From NCBI GenBank assembly GCA_934047225.1, contig OW204001.1:14182201-14246200 (forward strand): a stretch of 64,000 nt of DNA, written 5' to 3'. The DNA comes from Ypsolopha sequella (Eukaryota > Arthropoda > Insecta > Lepidoptera > Ypsolophidae). Below the pieces are notes generated by a model. It was not told where the DNA came from and searched no databases. It worked only from the letters and a program-made list of their open reading frames with translations. Below are positions 55,621-64,000 of this stretch, one piece after another; position 1 is the first letter of the stretch, and each line of letters starts with the position of its first letter. The position numbers were made by a program, and so were the translations under genes.

Positions 55621-57088
55621 AAAATTTATTGAAAAAGGCGTTACTTTGCGGAAGTCCATCATGAATTTGTGGATATATTAATAGTTTGCAATATTCCGCT
55701 AAATACCCTTACCATGCTATTCAAAATGCAGACTCAAGCACCGCCCGCCCTCCCGCATAAAACATGCACAAGCAAAGCAAGCAGTACGAGCTTTGCCCGC
55801 ATAAAACATGCACAAGCAAAGCAAGCAGTACGAGCTTTGCCCGCATAAAACATGCACAAGCAAAGCAAGCAGTACGAGCTTTGCCCGCATAAAACATGCA
55901 CAAGCAAAGCAAGCAGTACGAGCTTTGCCCGCATAAAACATGCACAAGCAAAGCAAGCAGTACGAGCTTTGCCCGCATAAAACATGCACAAGCAAAGCAA
56001 GCAGTACGAGCTTTGCCCGCATAAAACATGCACAAGCAAAGCAAGCAGTACGAGCTTTGCCCGCATAAAACATGCACAAGCAAAGCAAGCAGTACGAGCT
56101 TTGCCCGCATAAAACATGCACAAGCAAAGCAAGCAGTACGAGCTTTGCCCGCATAAAACATGCACAAGCAAAGCAAGCAGTACGAGCTTTGCCCGCATAA
56201 AACATGCACAAGCAAAGCAAGCAGTACGAGCTTTGCCCGCATAAAACATGCACAAGCAAAGCAAGCAGTACGAGCTTTGCCCGCATAAAACATGCACAAG
56301 CAAAGCAAGCAGTACGAGCTTTGCCCGCATAAAACATGCACAAGCAAAGCAAGCAGTACGAGCTTTGCCCGCATAAAACATGCACAAGCAAAGCAAGCAG
56401 TACGAGCTTTGCCCGCATAAAACATGCACAAGCAAAGCAAGCAGTACGAGCTTTGCCCGCATAAAACATGCACAAGCAAAGCAAGCAGTACGAGCTTTGC
56501 CCGCATAAAACATGCACAAGCAAAGCAAGCAGTACGAGCTTTGCCCGCATAAAACATGCACAAGCAAAGCAAGCAGTACGAGCTTTGCCCGCATAAAACA
56601 TGCACAAGCAAAGCAAGCAGTACGAGCTTTGCCCGCATAAAACATGCACAAGCAAAGCAAGCAGTACGAGCTTTGCCCGCATAAAACATGCACAAGCAAA
56701 GCAAGCAGTACGAGCTTTGCCCGCATAAAACATGCACAAGCAAAGCAAGCAGTACGAGCTTTGCCCGCATAAAACATGCACAAGCAAAGCAAGCAGTACG
56801 AGCTTTGCCCGCATAAAACATGCACAAGCAAAGCAAGCAGTACGAGCTTTGCCCGCATAAAACATGCACAAGCAAAGCAAGCAGTACGAGCTTTGCCCGC
56901 ATAAAACATGCACAAGCAAAGCAAGCAGTACGAGCTTTGCCCGCATAAAACATGCACAAGCAAAGCAAGCAGTACGAGCTTTCTTGTGCATGTTTTATGC
57001 GGGAGGGCGGGCGGTGCTTGAGTCTGAATTTTGAATAGCATGGTAAGAGTATTTAGCGGAATATTGCAAATTATTAATATATCCACAA
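55621..57088. mobile_element. foldback element carrying a 44-bp minisatellite array
   Basis: The left arm starts AAAATTTATTGAAAAAGGCG, runs through GGAAGTCCATCATG and CAAGCACCGCCCGCCCTCCCGC, and is mirrored from 56983 (CTTGTGCATGTTTTATGCGG...GGTGCTTGAGTCTG...AATATATCCACAA). The right arm lacks the outermost about 45 bp of the left one. Immediately outside is a perfect direct repeat, ATAAATACAGTAC, at 55608-55620 and 57089-57101, the pattern of a target-site duplication. Between the arms lies the array. A one-unit relative is at 966-1136. Confidence 0.85.
55763..56982. repeat. 44-bp tandem array, 27.7 copies, no variation noticed
   Basis: Phase marker CATGCACAAG starts at 55763 and recurs every 44 bp to 56951 (27 full units plus 32 bp). 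I saw no substitution between units. Each unit holds small inverted pairs (GCAAAGC/GCTTTGC and GCAT/ATGC). Because 44 is not a multiple of 3 and no minus frame contains a stop, three frames stay open for 415-450 codons with a 44-residue peptide period. These are not genes. Confidence 0.95.
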
Positions 57089-57101
57089 ATAAATACAGTA
57101 C

Positions 57102-58437
57102 GTCTCACGGCGATCGTTTTTCCTTACTGGAATAAGGGAGTGAAGTGATTTGAATTGACCTTTTGTCACAACAAAAGTTCTTAAAGTACATGTTTATAGT
57201 CTGTGATACATTTTACTGGCATATAACATTACGCCTATAGGCAATGTATGAAAATTAATAGTATCACAGCAGGGTAAACCGATGGGTTAATACTGTCCCT
57301 CAACGTGTTAAAGGAAAAATAAACATTGTAACTTGTCCAATGACCGGGATGGGTTTATTTGAAAATATAGTTTATCTTATAACTTAGTTCACTCTCCTTT
57401 GGTGCTTGTCTTCTCATGTCCAATATTTGCTACCAACATAAGTATAGAACCCAGCCAACACTCCATTATGAACTGCTAATCGTGCCTTATTCACCTTATT
57501 CAAGAATCAAATATGCAAAGAATGTACATACAAAAACAGGCTTACACAGACTTTTTTTGCTACAAAGTGCATCTTGACAAAAATGTTCCCAACATTAAAA
57601 AAATGTAAATAAATAATTAAACTTTTGTTTTTTTTTTTTTTTCATTTACACCATAATAAAATGCATTTCATGCCTTTCTATGATGAACATATATACAATA
57701 CAACCCAAGAAAAAAATTTTTTTTTTGGTTAGAGCTGCCTTATCTAGAACCACACATTATTGTCATAACATAAGATAACATTTAATTATAATCAACAGAA
57801 AAGTTATTGAATAAATCAACAGTACCTAAATATGTGATTTAAGAATGACATTTAAATAATGGCTACATCTTACGAGCCTAAATTTTTGGCTCATAATAAG
57901 CAACATAAATTAAAATTGTTACCTCAAAATGAAAAAACGGAACCCTTAAAATCAAAACAATTTTAATTTAAACAGGCTCTGAGCGACGTAAGCGATGATA
58001 TTGTTATATTATTATTGTTTATGTCACTCAGAGCCTGTGCCTGGAATCTATGAAATGTATGTAAATTAACATATTCCCTTGAAGATGGTGTAAAATCTGA
58101 AACCTGTTGGGAGAAAACATAAATAAATAGTGAAACTACTGTACAAGTGCTTTAAATTCAAGATGACTTATTAAACCTAAAACTCTAAATGATTTTCCAA
58201 TTAACACACCTTAACATAATTTTATCTAAGCGAATTGTAGGTGGCGGCATCACTATAGTATCACCTGTACAGTCTACCCAAATTCCTTTTTTTATTATGA
58301 TTCTTAAAGAATTTGTTCCTAATTGATTTTTCTATCTTGTAATGCACTTCTAAAGCAGAGAGGCTGGCAGGATAAAAGTTAGTTTTCTTCCTCATTATTC
58401 ATAAATATCACACATATTTTACTTAGATCAAACATAC
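57102..58437. other. no assured gene; possible 3' exon of the coiled-coil gene
   Basis: AT-rich sequence. A candidate third exon for the 58.4-58.8 kb gene begins at 58103 or 58096 (minus), but the surrounding 58096-58165 resembles a MITE end also present at 10760-10830. A hairpin of AGGCTCTGAG(C/T)GAC arms is at about 57974-58040. Confidence 0.35.
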
Positions 58438-58791
58438 CTTTTTTATGTTTGACTCGAATTTAGCGCCTGGACTTGTAAACTCTTTGATTTGTTGTAACTC
58501 TTTTGATCTAGAAAAATAAAAAAATGTCATTATTATTTCTTGTTTTTGGCTTCTGATAATGTGTATGTATGACTAACACATTCAATTTCGCCAATGTCAC
58601 GACATAAACCAAAGCACTCTATTAACAAAAAATTTAAAGTTTTTTGATTATGAACAATGTTACAGAGCTGATGGTAGGAAAGTATAACAAATGTTGAATT
58701 TTACTTACATCAAGCACAAAAGCTGATTGGTACTAGTAAGTTCTTTTTGTAGGTCCTGTTGAAGTTGTTGGAAATGCTGATTTACAGACAT
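58438..58791 (-). CDS. small coiled-coil protein, two 5' coding exons (partial model)
   Basis: Exon 1 58791-58709 opens MSVNQHFQQLQQDLQKELTS and ends with a good donor (GAT|GTAAGT, phase 2). Exon 2 58507-58438 follows a pyrimidine/CTAG acceptor and reads SKELQQIKEFTSPGAKFESN, ending AAG|GTATGT in phase 0. The joined 51 residues are Gln/Leu/Lys-rich, heptad-like and free of stops. Family not recognised; small coiled-coil subunits of kinetochore or lysosome-related complexes are possible but unproven. Two third exons fit: acceptor at 58104 (VSDFTPSSREYV...) or, 7 bases on, at 58097 (ILHHLQGNM...). The upstream edge of the big duplication begins about 25 bp before this ATG. Confidence 0.5.
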
Positions 58792-58816
58792 TTTTACGGA
58801 GTTTATATATAATAAT

Positions 58817-60483
58817 ATCAAAACAAAATAATCGTTTTTGTTTTGAAATTATTTTTTTTGTCCACAAAGTGGGAAGGCAAAGGGAACTTTGCCCATACAG
58901 CCATTTCTGAGGTTTTATTATGTGTTTATAGTCACTGTATGTTATATCGTCTTTTGAGGATCATCTGAAGGGTCTGTCCTGTGGTAGGCGCTGTCCTCTC
59001 TGTCATGCATGTCAGTCAGTTCGTGCTAAACATAGGTGCTAAAGTGATAGACCCTCAGAATAAGGAATACAATAGAAACCTGGCTAAAATAATACGCGGA
59101 GAAAGACACCTATCCTTGATTTTCTTACGACATTCTAGTGCGTTAGAGAGAGATGGATATTTATTAGTTTTTTCTTAATTAGGTAGGTTGTCACTAGTTC
59201 GTTGCTTTGCTAGTGATGTAACAATGTCGATCGATTTTTGACTACGATAAATAAACCAAATCGAAATGAGCCACGACCAATCTGCTTACCACGCATTATA
59301 TCGTATCAAAGTGTGAAAAAAAAGAGAATGCAGGAGGCACCGACCTTTCTGGTGACATCCTCTTGCTTTGGAAGGAGGCCAAGAGAATTAATAGCAAAGT
59401 GGTCTCTGTCTACCCTAGTGGTACACATGTTATATTGTGTAAATAAGGAATTAATAAAAGGATATCTTTCGCTTAGCATAATATTTTTTATTAAGTACAA
59501 ATTACTATATCGTAGGCAGGTAGGTACATAAGTTAAGTCCAAAATTGTGCTTGTTTCTAGTACAAAAAATGTTGTAGCTTGTTTAAGAGATACCACCGTA
59601 AATAATTTAAGTGGATACTTTTTAAGTCGCCTCTTAACTCAATCAAATAGATGTTCGTTGATGTCGCGTCTTTGTTCAATCAAGGAGGAAGGAATTAATC
59701 GCAACAATAGAAATCATAATAATCATAGAATTATAGGATTCGTAATAATAATATTATGTTGATGAGCGATGACAGCGCAATTACTACAGAGGTTATTTAA
59801 TTTTTTTTATTATTTCTATCAAATAAACATCAACTTATCTTGAATAATAACTAATAAAAAATAATGAACGATTAAAATACCTAATAACCTGTAATAAGAA
59901 ATCAAATTATGCGCAGTTCAAGTCAATAAGCAATCCCAAAATTCATTTCACGATAGAACTACCCTGTCAAAGTACTTTTATTGTCAACCACTAAGTACGA
60001 AAATGTCTTGATCTGCGGAATTTCTTCGTGACGTCGATAACGGAAGTAACGTACAAGTTCTGAACAGGCCTTTCAGAACGATTTGCGAACATAGAAGTAT
60101 GCACTTTTCTACACCACAGACATCCATAGGTACTGGTTCTGTTGCCTAAAATTGAAAAATTATCGAGTTAATATACTATAGTATAGTACAAGCACGTGCC
60201 TACAAACAAGATTGCAATTATACATAATTATTTAAAGGTTACCAATGTGTCTGTATCTGGTAAATATAACGTCGGTAAAGCATCTGCTTTTAACCGTCTC
60301 CATTTAAAATTTTTGTTTGGTCCAATAGAATCCGGCGTAAAGTGTTTCGAACAAATATGACTGCTTTTTTTAATTGCCCAATTTGGTCCAATTATTCGTC
60401 AAAGCTGAATGGCTTTTAATTCTTCCCTTTTTGGAAATCTGTAACAAAAAAATTCGGCATTATTTTTCTTTTAACTCGCGCTG
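58817..60483. repeat. segmental duplication, copy A (about 1.67 kb)
   Basis: Direct duplicate of about 61910-63602, offset about 3100 bp through most of its length and visually about 95% identical in its core (59230-60110 against 62330-63210), with small indels. Contains THAP exon 2 (minus), the repeat also seen at 22680-23058, and matching small open frames (59238-59531 and 62338-62631) that lack an ATG and are not called genes. Confidence 0.9.
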
Positions 60484-60812
60484 CAATTAATCTGTGGTAT
60501 TATCCAATATGCACGGCTGCCTCAGGAACCAATGTTCGATAGTTTACCACACAGACTTTAGTACATCACTATGCAAAAATACAAAACCTCTAATAGTCGG
60601 CAGAAAATCTATATAAAACAGGCAAATATCGGTGTAGAATTGAACACGAATATGATTTACAAGAACTACTATTATTGTTACTGAGTTTTAGGTATGATCC
60701 TGCAACTTATTAGCATAAAAACTATCAGAACTCACCGATGAAATGATATTGCTTCATTGTTGTTTTCTTTTCTTCCTGTATGCGATTTACAGCCTCCAAT
60801 CGCACAAGACAT
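60243..60812 (-). pseudogene. THAP-domain gene fragment, copy A (exons 1-2, stop in exon 2)
   Basis: Exon 1 60812-60736 encodes MSCAIGGCKSHTGRKENN...SFH and ends CG|GTGAGT. Exon 2 60438-60243 starts in phase with FPKREELK and continues PNWAIKKSSHICSKHF, ending ADALPTLYLPDTDTL. Together they supply the C2CH zinc ligands (C3, C8, then C and H of CSKHF) and the AxPTLY end of a THAP DNA-binding finger. Codon 13 of exon 2 is TGA, so the finger is interrupted. A possible exon 3 (60145-59984, ATEPVPMDVCGVEKC...) runs into the repeat. Could be a P-element-like transposase relic or a decayed host THAP gene. Confidence 0.75.
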
Positions 60813-61909
60813 TTTATTACAATGTTAAAAAAACAATCAACACAAACAATAATAAATCACACTTTCACGAATTTTGAGAGGAAGAGCACAAAAATATTTA
60901 ATTTCTCTCGGTAAAGCTCTCGGTAAAACTTTCGCAAAATGCATTAGACATTTCGATGCCACCAAATTAAGATGTGATGCACGCAACGAACGATATTACA
61001 ACACAACGATACAATGATGAGACATATTTAATTTGATGGTATTATAATTTTTAAAATACATCCAAATTACATCCGTCTGACGTTTGTTTGGTTTAATTAA
61101 CACCGCGTTCCGCATGACGCTAATAGTGCCAACACTACCATCAAACTTCTAACGCCCATCATGTCATTCCGAATGAACAATGGCGTCCATCACTGCTTAA
61201 ACTTATGATCCATTCGGAACGCTTTTGAACGCGACATGGATGTTGACACTTGAAAGTGACAGAATTTGTAGGAATTTGTTTTACGTTACGTGAATACAAA
61301 TGGTATACTACTTTACTAGGTCCAAGAAGTGATTTACTCTAACTTCAATCTTTGAGTTATGGTTTAATAATAAACTCTTATACACCTAATAAATTATTTT
61401 TAAAATTGCCGCCAGCCGGCTGTCACTTTTCATAGATCGCCCACAGTGCAAACGCTATAAAACATGGACGATGATAGCACAACATGGCGTCGTTCATGAT
61501 GTCATCTATGACGTCATAGCGACCATTGTAGGGCTATCGTTATCGCGCTAACACCGACTCGGAATGGCCGTTGACGCGATAAAATCGATTATATTGTCAT
61601 TCGGAACGCGGTGCTAGTGACACACCAGGAAAAAATATAAAGTAAGTGCGGTCCGTCGTTTCATTCACTCGTACACAGGAGTAATTTACGTTAGATGAGT
61701 ACAATGGCTAATGCCCAGATCTTATTTTAGCCAGGCTTCTATTTGTATTCCTTATTCTGAGGATAGACCCATAGCACAAACACAATGTAGGGTTAGAAAA
61801 AACACACAAAAAGTCACAGCCTGCACTTTTGTTCCGTTGAAAAACACACTACACTGGTTACGGCGATTCACAATATTCTATCACTATTGTTGATCAAAAC
61901 ACCCAAAAT
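60813..61909. other. spacer between the two duplicated blocks
   Basis: Holds the presumed 5' region of the THAP gene, a TIR element (about 61101-61617; ACACCGCGTTCCGCATGACG with TGTCATTCGGAACGCGGTGC) and, at 61723-61765, an inverted fragment of the duplicated block. No other gene seen. Confidence 0.5.
61101..61617. mobile_element. TIR element of about 520 bp
   Basis: ACACCGCGTTCCGCATGACG at the left and GTCATTCGGAACGCGGTG at the right; an internal CATTCCGAATG / CATTCGGAACG motif recurs. Confidence 0.65.
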
Positions 61910-63602
61910 GCAATATTTTTTCAATAAAACAAAATAACGAAACTCCCTGTTTTGAAATTATTTAACTTGAAAGTTTTTTGTTTTTTTTGTCATTTTCTTT
62001 CCTTTACGGAAAAGGCTAAAGGCTCAAGCCCATGGAGACTTTTACTGCCCATACTGCCTTTTCTTTTCTGTGTTTTATATCCTCTCTTGAGGATCATCTG
62101 AAGGAACTGTCATATAGAAATCACTGTCCTGTCAGTTCGTGCTAAAGTGATAGACCCTCAGAATAAGGAATACAAATAGAAACCTGGCTAAAATAATACG
62201 CGGAGAAAGACACCTATCCCTGATTTTCTTACGACATTTTAGTGCGTTAGAGAGAGATGGATATGTATTAGTTTTTTCTTAATTAGGTAGGTTGTCACTA
62301 GTTCGTTGCTTTGCTAGTGATGTAACAATGTCAATTTTTGACTACGATAAATAAACCAAATCGAAATGAACCGCGACCAATCTCCTTACCACAGATCATA
62401 TCGTATCAAAGTGTGAAAAAAAAGAGAATGCAGGAGGCACCGACCTTTCTGGTGACATCCTCTTGCTTTGGAAGGAGGCCAAGAGAATTAATAGCAAAGT
62501 GGTCTCTGTCTACCCCAGTGGGACACATGTTATATTGTGTAAATAAGGAATTAATAAAAGGATATCTTTCGTTTAGCATAATATTTTTTATTAAGTACAA
62601 ATTACTATATCGTAGGCAGGTAGGTACATAAGTTAAGTCCAAAATTGTGCTTGTTTCTAGTACAAAAAATGCTGTAGCTTGTATCAGAGATACAACCGTA
62701 AACTATTTAAGTGGATACTTTTTAAGTCGCCTCTTAACTCAATCAAATAGATGTTCGTTGATGTCGCGTCTTTGTTCAATCAAGGAAGAAGGAATTAATC
62801 GCAACAATAGAAATCATAATAATCATAGACTTATAGGATTCGTAATAATAATATTATGTCAATGATGAGCGATGACAGCGCAATTACTACAGAGGTAATT
62901 TCATTTTTTTTTATTTCTATCAAATAAACATCAACTTATCTTGAATAAAAACTAATAACAAATAATGAACGATTAAAATACCTAATAACCTGTAATAAGA
63001 AATCAAATTATGCGCAGTTCAAGTCAATAAGCATTCCCAAAATTCATTTCACGATAGAACTACCCTGTCAAAGTACTTTTATTGTCAACCACTAAGTACG
63101 AAAATGTCTTGATCTGCGGAATTTCTTCGTGAAGTCGATCACGGCAGTAACGTGAACGAACAGGCCTTTCAGAACGATTTGCGAACATAGAAGTATGCAC
63201 TTTTCTAAACCACAGACATCCATAGGTACTGGTTCTGTTGCCTAAAATTGAAAAATTATCGAGTTAATATACTATAGTATAGTACAAGCACGTACCTACA
63301 AACAAGATTGATAATGCAATTATACATAATTATTTAAAGGTTACCAATGTGTCTGTATCTGGTAAATATAACGTTGGTAAGGCATCTGCTTTTAAAAGTC
63401 TCCATTTTAAATTTTCGTTTGGTCTAAAAGAATCCGACGTAAAGTGTTTCGAACAAATATGACCGCTTTTTTTAATTGCCCAATTTGGTCAAATTATTCG
63501 TCTAAGCCATTCACTTTTTAATTCTTCCCTTTTTGGAAATCTGTAACAAAAAATATAGCGATATTTATTCGGCATTATTTTTCTTTTAACTCGCGCTGCA
63601 AT
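61910..63602. repeat. segmental duplication, copy B (about 1.69 kb)
   Basis: Aligns with 58817-60483. Homology ends after CTCGCGCTGCAAT at about 63602; the following sequence is unrelated, so copy B has THAP exon 2 but not exon 1. Carries a short internal insertion near 63553 (TATAGCGATATTTATTC). Confidence 0.9.
63345..63540 (-). pseudogene. THAP exon 2, copy B (single in-frame stop, no exon 1)
   Basis: Same 196-bp exon with the same splice boundaries as copy A. Reads FPKREELKSEWLRRII, stop, PNWAIKKSGHICSKHF and ends ADALPTLYLPDTDTL. The stop (TGA where copy A has GGA) differs from the stop in copy A, while copy B is open where copy A is broken. Confidence 0.75.
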
Positions 63603-63887
63603 GAGGGATTTTCTTTTCTTTTTTTTTTACTCTTCCCTAGTCGCTGGATAGATGGCGCTGAACTTGGTAAGTTACTGCAAGGAACGGAACGTCACATAAT
63701 TTTTTGATTATTGCACTTGGATGTAATTTTGAGATCGTAAAACGAAACGTACATAAAAAAGTAATTAATGTCATTGTCACATCACATCACAATGACATTT
63801 TGAAAGTAAATAAATAATAACAACAAGGAAAAAGAAAAAAATAATTAGCAGTCTTTTTATGAGTTTTCTAAGCCAGAAAGAAAATTT

Positions 63888-64000
63888 CAAGAGAAAAAGA
63901 AGAGAAGTCTGTGCCTTGTGGATTTGTATAAAAATGGAGGCATACATCTTTTTCCTAAAGATGAAAGTCGTAAAGCGCAATGAGTACAAGCCATGGTACA
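63888..64000 (+). pseudogene. second THAP-domain remnant at the right edge
   Basis: The plus frame reads LYKNGGIHLFPKDESRKAQ, then TGA, then VQAM. HLFPKDExRRKxW is the conserved centre of THAP fingers, and the TGA sits where Trp is expected. Upstream, Cys codons lie in a neighbouring frame (REVCALW), suggesting a frameshift. It runs off the window. Orientation is opposite to the other two THAP pieces. Confidence 0.55.

Noticed and set aside
55717..57086. 415-450-aa minus-strand proteins
   Set aside because: Pure consequence of a stop-free 44-bp tandem repeat open in three frames; no start context, domain or splice signal.
57370..57500. Minus-strand exon reading ARLAVHNGVLAGFYTYVGSKYWT
   Set aside because: Attractive frame but no convincing acceptor, and a second frame over the same bases is also open; kept out of the gene model.
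59238..59762. Genes suggested by matching frames in both duplicated blocks (97 and 71 codons)
   Set aside because: The 97-codon frames start at TTG, not ATG. Similarity is explained by recent DNA duplication and the sequence partly matches a dispersed repeat.
1..64000. Bacterial, viral or CRISPR-type systems
   Set aside because: Spliced animal genes throughout; no spaced direct repeats of CRISPR type, no operons, no viral replication or capsid genes recognised.

Overview
This is an insect nuclear genomic window, most likely from a moth or butterfly. It is AT-rich, its genes have short GT-AG exons and long introns, and it is crowded with transposon debris. The genes are animal orthologues: ING3, CDC26/APC12, a pickpocket DEG/ENaC channel and Swiprosin-1. 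Some repeat ends look familiar from Lepidoptera, such as the GGCCAAGTGCGAGT/GGAACCCTAAAA element and an RTE tail ending in TGATGATGA. The assignment to Lepidoptera is from recall; no search was run.

Layout from left to right. At 119-278 (+) there is the last coding exon of an unidentified gene that runs off the left edge. At 17038-2490 (-) lies a complete 11-exon ING3 (404 aa). CDC26 (71 aa) is at 19198-19413 (+). At 33033-19698 (-) lies a complete 13-exon pickpocket channel (582 aa) that ends tail-to-tail with CDC26. At 35186-53893 (+) lies Swiprosin-1 (three coding exons, 195 aa), whose 13 kb first intron is full of repeats. At 58791-58438 (-) are two coding exons of an unidentified small coiled-coil protein. 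From about 58.8 to 63.6 kb there is a direct segmental duplication of about 1.7 kb carrying part of a broken THAP-domain gene. A second THAP remnant (+) touches the right edge.

All coding exons were joined by hand on both strands. Intron phases agree at every junction of ING3, pickpocket and Swiprosin-1, so these three models are strong. The four recognised genes are not a functional unit: they serve chromatin acetylation, the cell cycle, sodium-channel sensing and calcium/actin regulation.

The rest is mainly non-autonomous transposons with terminal inverted repeats (many in two to four copies here), LINE 3' ends of several clades, and tRNA-derived SINE-like pieces. The most unusual object is at 55621-57088: about 27.7 apparently identical copies of a 44-bp unit, enclosed by inverted arms and flanked by a perfect 13-bp direct repeat. 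A relative with a single unit lies at 966-1136. No operons, CRISPR arrays, rRNA genes or convincing intact tRNA genes were seen.
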